From NCBI RefSeq assembly GCF_032854445.1, contig NC_088298.1, positions 7,367,504-7,431,503 of the forward strand: DNA of 64,000 bases, written 5' to 3'. This stretch comes from Liolophura sinensis. Its lineage: Eukaryota; Mollusca; Polyplacophora; Chitonida; Chitonidae. Positions 1 to 10,897 of this stretch are shown here, one piece after another. The position numbers and the translations under genes are program-made. Under the pieces are notes generated by a model. It did no database searches. It was not told the origin of the DNA and saw only the letters and a list, made by a program, of their open reading frames with translations. The first letter of the stretch is position 1. Each line of letters opens with the position of its first letter.

Positions 1-477
1 AGGACATTTTTTCTTCACATCATCTTTTTCTCAAGTGGGATATTTCTCTTTGAATTTTGTTACAAGTACTCTATATGCCTCTTTCATTCTTCGATTCCTG
101 TAATCTTTGCTCTTAATATTCCAGAGTACGGGATGTTCCCGATAGAGTTCTATACACTCCAACAAGAAATTTTTCTATTGGGTAGTGGTCATGTTTAAAG
201 TAGAAAGTTGTCGCTTCAAATGAATATTGCTCAATGTAAATTGAGCCATGCCACACACCGTCAATCAAATGATTGCGCAAGTCTGAAAATTTCTACTAGA
301 TTTTGAAATTCTGAGACTTGCACAATATGATTGCGCAAGTCTTCAATATCACCCACACACGGTCAATATAATTGCGCAATGTCAGTTTACACAATACTAT
401 TGTGCAATATCATTGATCGTGTATGGGCCGCTTTACAAATAGTTCAGAATCTCTGGCGATCTGCATTGTGATCAACC
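1..477. other. Unassigned AT-rich DNA with short inverted motifs
   Basis: No gene is supported here. A motif around ATTGCGCAA recurs near 272, 329 and 371, and the reverse form (TTGCACAAT, TTGTGCAAT) is also present. The stretch 273-324 can fold back on itself imperfectly, with GCGCAAGTCT pairing against AGACTTGC. It may be the end of a non-autonomous DNA transposon, but no boundary or target duplication is visible. Confidence 0.3.
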
Positions 478-606
478 ACATAGACGGCGCTGTTATCCCT
501 ATGTACATACCTATCACGTACGTGGTATTTAACAACATAGATGGCGCTGGTTGCCCAGTGTAACCGTCTATCTTGTATGTCATGTGTGACATCATAGATG
601 GCGCCT
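478..606. repeat. 57-bp tandem repeat, about 2.3 copies
   Basis: The motif ACATAGAYGGCGCTG starts at 478 and 535, and its truncated form (CATAGATGGCGCC) falls at 592-593. This gives an exact 57-bp period. Because 57 is a multiple of three, an ORF-like reading on the minus strand repeats a 19-residue pattern. I regard that as a by-product of the repeat and not as a protein. Confidence 0.6.
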
Positions 607-758
607 CTTGTAGCATGAGATCTTTACATATTAACGGGAAAGACGTAATCGTCCGTTATTTTTGAATCATAATCTGATCGGTTAGGGTCTGTAACGCTCG
701 TCATTTTCAAACTGTATCTAATACCGCTTAACCTGGGGCTAGGGGCCGTAAACGTATC

Positions 759-779
759 CATGCTAATTACATTAGCATG
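759..779. repeat. 9-bp perfect palindrome with 3-nt spacer
   Basis: CATGCTAAT and ATTAGCATG flank TAC as a perfect short inverted repeat. It lies in non-coding DNA and no function is evident. Confidence 0.4.
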
Positions 780-882
780 ATACCTTTATGAACAGTTGCA
801 ATGAAAGCGCGACTGAGATACTTGTTTAGCTGTTATTTGACATGGAACTCATTCACGGACTACGAATTTGAACTTTGATAAT

Positions 883-1214
883 TATGATTTATTTGACAGC
901 ATCGCTGGCGATGTTGTCATCAATTATTTGAAGGCCATTGGCCTATATCATAAAATATAAATTTTGTCATAAATATCTATAGATAAACAGTTATATACAT
1001 ATAGATTTATACATGTAATATATAACCCTGGTTTTCGAGTTTTAACTCTTATTTTTTTCTTTTATGCGATTTTAAACATGTCTGTACTTTTTGTTTTACT
1101 TTTGATGTTCATATTATCATACCGAAAACCTTAACCGTCTCGCGTTTTCACCTTGTTCTCGTCACGATATGGCTGAAATATTGCCGATGTGGGTTTAAGC
1201 CATAATCATTCATT
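883..1214 (+). mobile_element. LINE-A 3' terminal fragment
   Basis: The sequence matches the last codons of LINE-A ORF2 (ATGATTTATTTGACAGC onward) and the 3' UTR, ending in the conserved ATTGCCGATGTGG block and CATT tail. It is 5'-truncated to about 330 bp, the commonest form of this family in the window. Compared with the other copies it has an extra G in GTGGGTTTAAG. Confidence 0.8.
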
Positions 1215-1553
1215 GATCCCTTTTTTTGTGAGGAGCCTATGGGCGAACCTAAACATTTTTTTTTTATACATAATACATAGGAGCCATCCAGATACGCAGT
1301 CAGCCCTAGCATGACACACTGACCCAGTCAATTCTAGCACCGTCACCGACCAGCCAGCCAGCCGGCTGCTGTACGGGTGAGACACGACCAACACAAAGAA
1401 ACACAAAGACCGGGGTTGATTCAATAGTAAAAAAAAACAGTATTATTATTATTATTTACAGCAATGTACAGGTATTTAACACGGAGGGTCGAAATACCTC
1501 TGTGTGGTTGAGAGAGAGTCGCACTTCGTACATTAACGTGGGGCGAACAATCT

Positions 1554-1746
1554 CTACGCCCGAATGGGTCGGGGATCCTTGACCTGTCGGCGGACGTCTT
1601 CAGTGTACGCTCGCAGCACCTGCAGTTGTCCCTCATTGACCCTACCATCCCCAAACATACTACGAAGTACACCCGTGTAGCTTTGTAGGTCGGTGACGAC
1701 AGCCACCCAGTCTTTCCACTTGGGCGTTGTACGCAGCTTCGTCAGG
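1554..1746 (-). CDS. 3' coding exon of the PC4-like gene (inferred)
   Basis: Read on the minus strand, an open segment of 63 codons begins right after a good acceptor (pyrimidine-rich, TTTTCTAG at 1747-1754) and ends with TAG at 1554-1556. It encodes a basic, amphipathic stretch including KWKDWVAVV and VLRAYTEDVRRQVKD, which I do not recognise as a domain. Joined to the donor at 7917, the split codon GA|C keeps the frame (Thr-Asp-Leu-Thr-Lys). That is the reason for linking it to the PC4-like exon. The intervening 6.2 kb contains a LINE in the opposite orientation. The link is an inference from splice signals and phase only. Confidence 0.45.
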
Positions 1747-2227
1747 CTAGAAAAGACATAAAGAAGACACCGTCGTCATTCTAGTGCCGTCACCGACCGA
1801 ACCCTATCAACATCGGTCAAAATATAGATAGATAGAGCTTTAGTTGTCAAATCGCTCCATCTGTCAGTTTTCATTTCTCTGGATTTCCAGTGATTTCTTG
1901 TGTGTTTGTGATACTCACAGATTTCTCTTGTCACGAGCTATCGATTCATATAGTTTGTAGTCAGAAATTCCATATTTTTGACTAGTTTTTTGACGTTTGG
2001 CTGTTTGGCCAGTGTGGCCGGTGGGCCAGCCCGCGCGGCTTGGCTCCGGCACCAGTTGTCGTGGCCTGTGTTGGAGGCCTATACAGGTTACAGCATAGGA
2101 CAGTGACCAAGGTCAGCTTGCCCGGTAGAGCTCCATTCATCCCGGCCTAGCAGGGCACACAAAGACTTTTGTGAATAACAGGCAGCAAATTCGTGCACTC
2201 TTGCACGAAGTTCATTGGCCACTGTTC

Positions 2228-2253
2228 ATTTTTTTTTTTTTTTTTTTTTTTTT
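2228..2253 (+). repeat. Poly-T tract just upstream of LINE ORF1
   Basis: An uninterrupted run of about 26 T lies 13 bp before the ORF1 ATG at 2266. In frame it would encode poly-Phe from a non-ATG start, so the ORF start should be set after it. It could be a length-variable part of the LINE leader or a later expansion. Confidence 0.7.
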
Positions 2254-2265
2254 ACCACCACCAGA

Positions 2266-3753
2266 ATGGCTTTCCGCATTAAAAGGCCTCTTAGCCTTAA
2301 ATTGCAGATTAAAGGCAATATAAAAGCCATTGAAGTTTATCATGGGTTGCAGGAACGCATCGGCAGCGGACCCAAAGTGTTGAGGGGTTTGGTCCACGTT
2401 ACTGGGGATCTGTGGAATGTCACTGTTGCCAATGAAGAGGTCAAGCAAAAACTGCTTAATGAAGATCTGGTGCTTAATGGAGTAAACTGTCCGGTTTATG
2501 AAGTTGAGCAATCCAGAACTTTGGTTAAGGTGAAGAGCCCCTATGAGATTCCGGATGAACGGATAGGGGCTGCTCTCAAACAGTTTGGAACGGTGCACTC
2601 TGTCGAACAGGTAGCATTCTCGTTCGACAGAACCTTGCAAAATGGGGTTAGAAGAATATGGATGAGCAACATTTCGTCCACCATTCCTGAAGCCATATGG
2701 GTGGGAGCATCTTTTCGGTTACCAGTCTGGTACAGAGGGCAGGTGCGAGCTTGTCACCTGTGCCAGGCGACAGACCACCTCAAAAATGACTGCCCGCTGA
2801 GAAACAAATGTTTGATTTGCATGCAAGGTCATTTTCAAAAGAATTGTCCTCAAGATCTGGACACTGAGAGTAGCGACAATGGGACAAGTAGTGGAGATGA
2901 AGATGACATCGCAGTTGCGATGGATAATAGTGGTAATAAGGACGACGAGGATATGAATAATGATGATCATGACAATGAGCAGGGAGATAATGACAGAAAG
3001 GATGACAGTGATGATGACACGGATGATAGTAATGAGGCTGAGGATGATTGTGAAATGGTGAATGGGGATACGAATGGTGGACAGGAGAGTAGCAATGATG
3101 TAGTGGGTAATGATGATAAAAATGAGGTGAATGAGGCAGAGGACGGGAATGATGAAGATGCTATGGATAATGGTAAGGATGGGCTGGAGGGTGGTAGGAA
3201 TGAAGGGGGTAAAGAGGTGGAAAATGATGTGGACAAAAATGCAGATGATGGTATTTCATCAGTTTCTAGCCAGGTCAAACAGGAGGAAGTATCGTTGCGT
3301 TTCACTGAACCGTTGGTTCCGTACAGCTCGACCGGTCAGTCTCCCGAGCAAGGCTCTTCACAAGACTTGTGGAGTCAGTCATTTACCTTTTCCCAGCCAG
3401 TTGCTAAACAAGATATAAATGAGTCCTTATGGAGCACCGCTTCAGAGGCCATTTTTGTAGACACCTCAAAAGACCAAGTTAGCGGCATTGAAGCCTCTGG
3501 ATCGGTTATCCCCATGGACGACACGACGTCGGAAATTGAGGATTCCGTTCCGGGAAAAGACCTAGACGAGTCAATGCCGGCATACGCTAACGATCAAGGC
3601 GGGGTTTTAGTCCATGTCTCCACTTCTTTAGGAGTCCATTATCGGACCATGCGCCGCGACTCAAAAATTGAGAAAGTCAGGAAACAGAGGAAAGTCATTT
3701 ACCTGTCCCAGGAGGACTTTGCTGCACGCAAGGCTGCCCTGTACAAGAAGTAG
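2266..3753 (+). CDS. Tx1-like LINE ORF1 protein (nucleic-acid binding)
   Basis: The 495-residue ORF is open throughout. I chose the ATG at 2266 (MAFRIKRP) because the upstream in-frame sequence is a poly-T run without an ATG. Residues about 1-110 resemble the RNA-recognition-like region of such ORF1 proteins. Two zinc knuckles follow at about residues 162-195: CHLCQATDHLKNDC (C-x2-C-x4-H-x4-C) and CLICMQGHFQKNC (C-x2-C-x3-H-x4-C). Next comes a very acidic Asp/Glu/Asn-rich segment of about 140 residues, then a Ser/Thr-rich region and a basic C-terminus. Proteins of this type coat LINE RNA in the RNP. ORF2 starts 29 bp downstream in another frame. The intact ORF1 contrasts with the broken ORF2. 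Confidence 0.8.
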   Translation: MAFRIKRPLSLKLQIKGNIKAIEVYHGLQERIGSGPKVLRGLVHVTGDLWNVTVANEEVKQKLLNEDLVLNGVNCPVYEVEQSRTLVKVKSPYEIPDERIGAALKQFGTVHSVEQVAFSFDRTLQNGVRRIWMSNISSTIPEAIWVGASFRLPVWYRGQVRACHLCQATDHLKNDCPLRNKCLICMQGHFQKNCPQDLDTESSDNGTSSGDEDDIAVAMDNSGNKDDEDMNNDDHDNEQGDNDRKDDSDDDTDDSNEAEDDCEMVNGDTNGGQESSNDVVGNDDKNEVNEAEDGNDEDAMDNGKDGLEGGRNEGGKEVENDVDKNADDGISSVSSQVKQEEVSLRFTEPLVPYSSTGQSPEQGSSQDLWSQSFTFSQPVAKQDINESLWSTASEAIFVDTSKDQVSGIEASGSVIPMDDTTSEIEDSVPGKDLDESMPAYANDQGGVLVHVSTSLGVHYRTMRRDSKIEKVRKQRKVIYLSQEDFAARKAALYKK

Positions 3754-3781
3754 AGAAAAACAAAACTTAAATAGATCCATA

Positions 3782-6700
3782 ATGGCTCTGAATGTTGTCA
3801 CACTAAATTGTCAGGGTTTGCTTTCGGACTGGAAGCAATTTTCCCTCGGCCATACCTTCAGGTCATTAAAAGCAGATGTTACTTTTCTACAAGAGACGCA
3901 TTTTACTGACGTCAATGATGCAACCCGGTTTGAAACAGCTGTGAAAGGGAAAGTCTTTTCCTCTTCCGGCTCGAATCATAGAGCGGGCACGGCTATTGTG
4001 TTTCTTGCTTCTTTCCTCGCCTCGGGGACCATAATGTCATCTGTCACTGATTCCGGTGGTCGTTGGGTCCAGGTTGAGGCGGAGTATTCAGGCTTTGATT
4101 TTACGTTTGTCGCCGTACATGCACCAACATATGTTCCTGACCGTCGTCGGTTTTTCCAAGGTCTAGAAAGAGTTCTGGGTGATTCAAACACCAACGTCTT
4201 CCTGGCCGGAGATTTCAATTGCGTCTTAAATCCTCTAATAGACAGGCGAAGCACGGCCGCGGTAGCTTCTGATTCGTCTACTGCTCCCTTGGCAACTTTG
4301 ATTAAAACATATTGTCTGTCGGATACTTTTAGGTTCCTTCATCCTGATGGCCATGAATACACTTGGACCTCGCCAACTGGTGCGCACTCTTCGCGTCTGG
4401 ATAGAGTGTATTGTAGCAAGGATCTCCTTGGACATCTGGTTCATGCAGGTCATGAACTCACTGCCATGTCTGATCATACTATGGTCACAGCCAAATTTGA
4501 TTCAGGGGATTGGGTAGAGAAAGGTGCGGGGTTCTGGAAGCTCAACGTCAGCCTTTTGAATGACGAAGAACATGCGAGATTATTTTGCCGCTTGGATGTC
4601 AGAGAGGGATTCTTTTAGGTCTGCTGCTGAATTCTGGGAGGAGGGCAAATCTGGGCTTAAGCGGGTGGCACTGTGGTACAGTAAGGCTAGGGCACGTCGC
4701 CGTAAACGGGCTCAACGTAAACTCCTGAAGGATTACAACAAGGTCTCTAAAAGAGTTAGTGATGGGGAAGACCCATCTAGTTGACCTGTTGGAAGGTCTA
4801 AAACGTCAAGTGCGGGCTGGTGAGCAACAGGCTTATAAAGCAGCCGCCGTTCGTGCCAGAGTCAAGTGGAAGGCGAGAACCCCACTCGCTATTTCTGTTC
4901 TTTGGAGAAGTCGCGTGCTACTGAAAAACTTATCCGCGAAGTAGCAACTCCTGATGGCCGCTCAGTCCGGTCCACCAAGGAGTTATTGCAGGCCACATGC
5001 GATTTCTACCAGAGCCTGTTCACCTCAGAGGGAGTTGAGAGAAATTGCATGGAGGAGTTGATCTCCCAGATCTCCCAGATCTTGCCTCCTTAGGAGGCCG
5101 CGATCTGTGAACAGCCGTTCACTTTGGAAGAGCTGCACTCTGCAGCAAAATCCATGACGCTGAACAAATCCCCCGGTATCGATGGTCTTCCTGTCGAACT
5201 GTATTTGGCTTTCTGGGATGTGCTAGGTCCTATCCTGCTGGACGTTGCCAACGAGGTTTTGAGCAGGGTGAGTTAACCAATTCAATGCAGCAGGCTCTTG
5301 TCAGTTTCGTTCACAAGCGGGGGCCAAAAGAGGACCTGCGGAATTGGAGGCCGATTTCACTCTTGTGTGCCGATTATAAGATCATCACGAAGGCGCTAAC
5401 CCGCAGACTTGGATTCGTGATGGGCCTTGTTGTTCAGTGATCAGACCTGTTCTGTGCCAGGGAGGTCAATCCTCACCAATAGCTTCCTTGTTCGGGACCT
5501 TATAGAGCTGGTCGAACACGAGGATATCGAGGCGGCAATCATAAGCCTTGATAACAAGAAGGCTTTCGATCGTTTGGAATGGGCTTTTATGCACAAAGTG
5601 TTGGAGCGGATGGGGTTCGGGCCTGTTTTTTGTAAATGGATCCGGCTTCTTTACAAGCCTCCTGTAAGTCGTGTAATGGTGAATGGTTTTATAGGTGACC
5701 CTGTTCTCCTCGAGCCTGGAGTTCGCCAGGGCTGTCCTCTGTCTCCCCTGCTTTACGTTCTGGCCGCAGAGGTTCTTGGGGTGGTTGTGAGGTCTTCTGA
5801 CATGAAGGGAGTGAGAGTCCCTGATGTCGAAGAACCGATCAAAATCTCCCAGTATGCCGACGACGCATCTCTCTTCGTGGGAGATGAAGACTTTAACATT
5901 GCTGAGACCATCTTGAACAAGTACCAAAAAGCGTCTGGCTGCAAAGTAAACAGATCCAAGTCAAAAGGGTTATTCTTGGGTGCTTGGAAGGGTCGTGCTG
6001 ATACTCCTTTGGGTATTGAATGGTCACAGGATCACGTCAAACTCTTGGGGGTAAAACAAGGTGCAAGAAACGCGGCTTCTGTTAACTGGAATGACCGCAT
6101 CCAGAAGGTCGGCAGCACCCTCAAGGGGTGGAGCAAGAGAGGCCTAAGCATTGTTGGGCGAGTCCTTGTATTAAACTTGCTGGCAATGTCGAAATTCTGG
6201 TATGTTGCCTCAGTTTTTGACTTGCCGGCGGATAAGGAGAACACATTAGTTGGGATGTGTCGGGATTTTTTGTGGAAGAGTAAAAAGCCTCTGGTCTCTT
6301 CCAAAGTTTGTACCCTCCCCAAGGCAAGTGGAGGTCTAGGCCTCGTAGATATCCCTAAGAAGGTTCAGTCCTTAAAGCTGGCTTTTTTGGAGCGGCTTAT
6401 GTTGAGTTCGTCTCGGTGGGCTCAGGTAGGCCGGAGGCTTGTGGCGTCGAAAAGTGAACCCCACGCTGTGGTTGACTTTTTCCGGCTGCTTAAAGCTCCA
6501 ACGCGTTTCAGTTCTCTTCCTCGGTGGTACTTCGACCATCTGAAGACCTTCTTTAAGCTGAAACGGACTGAGGCTGATCCGGTTTCGTGGCAGGAAGCTC
6601 TGGATCAGCCTTTGTATGGAAATCCCTTAATTTTGGGAGAGGGTGGAAGACCCTTGATGCCTGGTAAGACGGCCACGCCCAGTGTCCGGCGATTGTCGGA

Positions 6701-7535
6701 TATTGTGGATGGAGGCATCAGAGTGTGGCTGGTCCTGGAGTCTGTCAATTGGCGTCACCTAGCAGCTGTGCGAAGGGCAATACCGAAGACATGGTTCAAT
6801 CTGCCGGATACTGTCACGAATCCCAGCCGGACGAGGTATCAAGTTAATCAACAGGACCTTTCTCAGCTTTCCTCCAGGAGATGGTATCAGATCCTTCTGG
6901 TGGACATCGACGTAACCCCCGCCGGAGTCCAGAAGTGGCAACAGTTGGGTTGGGTGCCATCGTCCTGGAGGAACTTGTTTTTATCGCTCTGGAAGTCTGG
7001 GGTAGACAACCGAGCTAAGGAGGCTGTTTGGCTGCTGTGGCACAGACAGTGGTGGGTCGGGCATAAGTTAGTCCGAGCAGCACTGTCTGCATCTGCCGAC
7101 TGTCCTTTGTGTTCGTCTCAAGACGAGACCGTAGAACACCTTGTGTGGCATTGCCCGGTTGCGTCCAGCATGTGGCAGATGTTGGAACGGACGATTGGGC
7201 GCCTCCTTGGACGAGGGTTCTCGTTCAGCCTGAAAGATGTGTTGTGGGGGGACTTGAGACAAGTGCCGCCTTCATTGAAACCGGTCGTCAGAGATCAGGT
7301 GTTTCTTTGTATCTGGTCAATTTGGAGGCATCGGTGCTACGTGGTAGCACACAATCACGTGATCGACCATCTTAAGGTGGTGCCCAGCCTTTTCCACAGG
7401 GACCTGCAGTACCACTTGCTGACTGTTTTTGAACGGCATCGCAGGCTGGGAAAGTTGGCAACATTCAAGACCACCTGGTGTCGCAATTCTATTCTTTGCG
7501 TTCTGCGGAACGGCAGGCCCGTTGTCCAATTTTAA
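3782..7535 (+). pseudogene. Tx1-like LINE ORF2 (endonuclease-RT), frameshifted
   Basis: Translation would start at ATG 3782 (MALNVVTLNCQGL). The APE endonuclease spans about 3790-4500, with Asn in LNCQGL, QETHF, GDFNC and SDHT. Frame changes follow near 4570-4620, 4770 and 4870. A TAG lies at 5091-5093, and further breaks near 5275 and 5410 fall in the RT entry region, whose LRNWRPISLL and KSPGIDGLPVE motifs are recognisable. From 5427 the frame is open to 7535: FDRLEWAFMH, VRQGCPLSPLLY, the catalytic YADD box near 5855, and a zf-RVT-like CPLCSSQDETVEHLVWHC near 7100-7155. There is no RNase H. The reading is clear as LINE ORF2, and the element is dead. Confidence 0.85.
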
Positions 7536-7917
7536 TCTGGCAATTGTTCGTGACCTGGTGTCATGACTTCACGTTTTCAGCAGTTCCGCCTATTTTGAGG
7601 CGGAAGTTTTACTGTAAATTTTAATGGATATTTGTTTCTTGTGTCTGTCCTGGCTCTATCTGCCTGCCAATTGTGACGTTTTAGTCATATAATGATGGGC
7701 TGGTCCTGTCAGTAAGGATGTAGGTATGTTTTACATACCGCGGACAGATTTGGTTCTGTTTTCCCACAGCCTAGATTGCTGTGGCGTACAAAAAAAAAAA
7801 ACTCGCGCCACCCGAGTCACCTTCCTGTAAAACACATTGGTAGAATGAAAATGAATGAAGGGAGAAAAAAAAAAGAAACAAAAGTGGGTAAGGGTGGCGC
7901 GGTTAAAAAACACTCAC

Positions 7918-8987
7918 TCTGTCATCGTCTGGGTGGCCTGGCTGTTAGGTAGGGTTGTAGGCTGGTCGTCAGGTAGAGGGAGGTTGTTTGCTTGTCATCA
8001 TATACTCCACGTACATCTGGGCGTATGCCGGGTTCGATTTGTTGATCGGTATCTCATTTAAAAACTGCCGCAGTTGGTCTTTCACATTCTTCTCCACATC
8101 CCACTGGAGGGAGGCTGCCTTACGTTCCTGGCGCATGAACTTGACCAACACGGCTCCCTCTTTCAGGTAACGCATACGGGCCTCGTGCACGATACTCACG
8201 GCCAGCTCTTGGTTCTCCAGCAAGGGGGGTAGGGGAGGAGACGGCTCACTCGTGGCGGTGGGTTGTTGACGGTACACTTCGCGCTGCAACTTGAGGAGGT
8301 TGCCACAGCAAGGCTGTTAGCGCCGTCTCAAGCTCTGGCTTTAACGGCTCCACCTTTTCCACCTTCACGGTGTGTTCACTATCACCGTCAGGGTTACTGG
8401 GGGTGGTAGTAGTAGCAGCAGCAGTCTCCGGCTCTAGGATGTCGTTGTCTCCAGCCTCGACCACCACCAGCAACAAGGCGTCGATGTCGGGGATGACCTG
8501 TACCAGCTTTTGCCAGTAAGTGCGGTACTTGAGCGTGATACCCTCACTCGTCGGGTAGAGTGGACCGTTCAGACGGTAGGCTCGCCATTTCTTCACATGA
8601 ACATACAGGACACCCTCCGAGGTCGTCAGAGTGGACAGAAAGTAACCGTTGGATAGTGGCTCCCGCGCTGGTAAGCCCACCTCGGGTAGATCAGCAGCCA
8701 GGGTCTTGAGCCGAGTCCACCCCTCCCCGGCAAGCCTGACGCGTTTGGGTGGGGCGTTCGGGTCTATGGGTAATTGGCAAATCTCAATCGTCTCGTCTCT
8801 ACACACCCCCCACCCACAACCAGGGGACGAGCTGAAGTTTGGTGAGAACTCCGCTGGGTGATGACAGGCACACCTTCTTCTCGGGAGGTTGTTGCTCGGC
8901 ACTGGTGGATAGCAAGGTAGGCACAGGAGCTGAGCGTTTCATCCTGATGGCAGCATGCAGGGGATTCATGGTAGTAGAGCGTTTCAT
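7918..8987 (-). pseudogene. PC4/p15-like gene, 5' coding part with frame breaks
   Basis: Minus strand. A start at 8987 (MKRSTTMNPLH) leads into a segment ending at a G6 run near 8815; one G too many there shifts the frame. The middle part carries a region resembling the C-terminal domain of transcription coactivator PC4/p15: a beta-rich VLYVHVKKWRAY, then PTSEGITLKYRTYWQ and LVQVIPDIDALL, close in pattern to the PC4 strand-strand-helix ending in (I/S)DID. A second break near 8305 joins a coiled-coil-like stretch (KLQREVYRQQ), and a third near 7975 leads to a donor-like AGA|GTGAGT at 7917. PC4 proteins bind single-stranded DNA and aid Pol II transcription. The three breaks mean pseudogene, unmarked introns or sequence errors; the homopolymer break favours error for at least one. 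Confidence 0.55.
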
Positions 8988-9104
8988 CTCGGCAGTCAGG
9001 TAGGCAGTGTAGCAGTCTCTCTTCTCTCGGCAGGCAGGTAGGGTCGTAAGCAGGGAGGTAGGCCGTCAGGTAAGTTTGAGGATGCTGGTTGTCGTCTTCT
9101 CCGG

Positions 9105-9148
9105 CTTTTATCCTATCCACGCGGAACTCAACAACACGCTGATTGGTC
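9105..9148 (-). promoter_or_regulatory. CCAAT box plus TATA-like box for the PC4-like gene
   Basis: On the minus strand GACCAATCAG (9148-9139) is followed about 27 bp later by GATAAAAG (9112-9105). Both lie upstream of the start at 8987. The spacing suits a Pol II core promoter with transcription starting near 9075-9082. This is a pattern match only. Confidence 0.45.
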
Positions 9149-9149
9149 C

Positions 9150-10370
9150 GTCAAAACTTACATAACCCCGTTCTCATGACGATGGAATAATAAATGCTGA
9201 AATAATGAGTAACAAAACTACTTCAATCGTTAGAGTTTCACTCATTCTATTGTAACAAAAAAGGTTAGCCATATGTTTAGGTATGTTGGCTTCACAATAT
9301 TCATAACATTAGACTGAACAAAAACTTGTCCCATTAGGGTGAGAATATGAACATCATACTTTTAACAAGGGAGCAATATTATAAAACTTTAACCATTAAT
9401 ACACTTATTACAGCTCATTCAACAAAGACTAAAAATCTCTCTCACAATACCTTGCCATACTTCACTGCAAGACACAGGTCCAATCTGGGGTTGTGCTGTA
9501 TTGATTAAAACAGATAACTTGTACATCAAGGTTCACAAGTAGATTCTAGTATAATAAATGGCATAAAGTTAGTCAGTAAACAGCAGACTAGCCAGATTTC
9601 ATTTACAGAACTGAATTGACTCAGGTGAATTTTATTTTCTAATTTCTGAAACTGTTTTACACGAGATCTCGCCCTTTCAACATGCAATCTTCCCTGCAAA
9701 GGCAGAAAGCAATATCTGTTGAAGACATGGTTTTGCAGAATAGGCCTTTTTATCATTTTGTCAACGCCAAAAACACATAATATTCTGGTGAGCTTTGTTT
9801 TGCTTCTGAAAGTTACGTCTATAAAATAGCATCTTCCACACACCTGGAGAGACTGTTTCCACTAAACTGAGTACTAGATATTTTGCTTTCTGCTTTCTGC
9901 CTCAGCACCCCGATATCATTTAAGTAGACCTTGCTGAGGCAAAAGGCCGCATCTTGTCAAGGCTTGTGTGAATGGTGTGGAACGGAGTTCTGCGACTGAC
10001 GATCAGGACATCGCCTGATATCATGGCTTTACACAGCTCAGGGTAACAACGCTGGCAGGTGCAGAGGCAGCTATATCCGAGGCCTTGGTGTCCAGGAGGA
10101 CATTTACTGGGTAGAAAAGGCCATAAAATTGGCAATTTGACAAGAACTATCGGTTACTTTTGGCGTCTGCCCTCCATTGCTAACCAGTGATATGGAGTGA
10201 GTTAGGGATGGGTGTTTAACCTCGTGCTTTAATTGTATTTCCGTCATATGACGACAGCTAGTGTTTCCTTGTCGCTAAACTGATTTTCCCAGCTCTTTTG
10301 CTGACTCACTGAGACTGTTCTCAAAAGACACCCCCCCCCCCCCAAAAAAAAAAACCCATCACCCAGCCAT
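9150..10370. other. No gene supported
   Basis: AT-rich sequence. A minus-strand reading frame of 105 codons (9526-9843) has no recognisable motif. A C-run followed by an A-run lies near 10331-10361. I see nothing else. Confidence 0.3.
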
Positions 10371-10374
10371 ATTG

Positions 10375-10710
10375 TAATGACACCGGATCAGCGAGTCATT
10401 GCTCTTTGGGCAAGTCACTGTGTCTTTGGTCTGACTCGGCCCAGGTTTAAATCTGGAACTCCCAGGACAGAAGGGGTTGCTTTAGCCATGGAGGTGCCCG
10501 GTATTCGTGCGGAGGGAATATGTCAGTGACCTGAACCTTCAGGGTTTTATCCCAGTTCCTTCTGAAGGTTTCTTATACCGTGAGTGACCCATAGCTACTG
10601 CCATGGCTTCGTATAATATACAAACATTTGAGTATGTTGTACCACACCCATCATGGATTCCTTCAAGGCCATTGAATCAATCAATTAATCAATTCTTTTT
10701 TCAACCGTTA
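10375..10710 (+). repeat. SINE-like dispersed repeat (tentative)
   Basis: The segment has a CCCAGGTTTAAATCTGG stretch that resembles a degenerate Pol III B box. It then runs through GC-richer sequence to a tail built of AATCAATC units near 10674-10695. A tail of this kind is common in mollusc SINEs. There is no second copy in the window and no target duplication was seen, so the call is tentative. Confidence 0.3.
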
Positions 10711-10897
10711 AAACTAATCAAATTTTTTTTTAACTATTCACAAAATATACCAAATAACACAGTGATTAAAATGTCCATGCTTTTAATCCCATATTCTGAA
10801 CACTACAGAAGAAATTCCACCTTTCCAATTTTTACATTTTCTAACTTCACAGACGGATTATGCAGATGGTTCCATTACATGGACACTTGTGCTAGAT

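Larger units (their letters stand above)
1790..7801 (+). mobile_element. Tx1/L1-like LINE, nearly full length, inactive
   Basis: This non-LTR retrotransposon has a zinc-knuckle ORF1 and an ORF2 with APE-type endonuclease, reverse transcriptase and a C-terminal Cys/His motif, and no RNase H. That layout and the RT sequence fit the Tx1 branch of the L1 group. The 3' end is placed at the A-run after GTGGCGTAC (about 7784-7801). The 5' end is uncertain, somewhere near 1760-1990, and no target-site duplication was found. ORF2 is broken in several places, so this copy cannot move by itself. It lies in what looks like an intron of the minus-strand PC4-like gene. Confidence 0.75.

Noticed and set aside
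410-616. Minus-strand ORF with a repeated APSM motif
   Set aside because: It is a translation of the 57-bp minisatellite; the period is a multiple of three.
1320-1800. Short repeat ATTCTAGYRCCGTCACCGACC at 1331 and 1779 as a LINE target duplication
   Set aside because: Both copies lie on the same side of the LINE, so they cannot be its TSD; probably local duplication in the intron/3' region.
2215-2265. N-terminal extension of LINE ORF1 through the poly-T run
   Set aside because: It lacks an ATG and encodes poly-Phe; the start at 2266 fits the family better.
2967-3305. Minus-strand Ser/Pro-rich ORF
   Set aside because: Shadow of the acidic, low-complexity part of LINE ORF1 on the other strand.
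5466-5927. Minus-strand ORF of 153 codons
   Set aside because: Antisense shadow of the open RT frame of the Tx1-like LINE.
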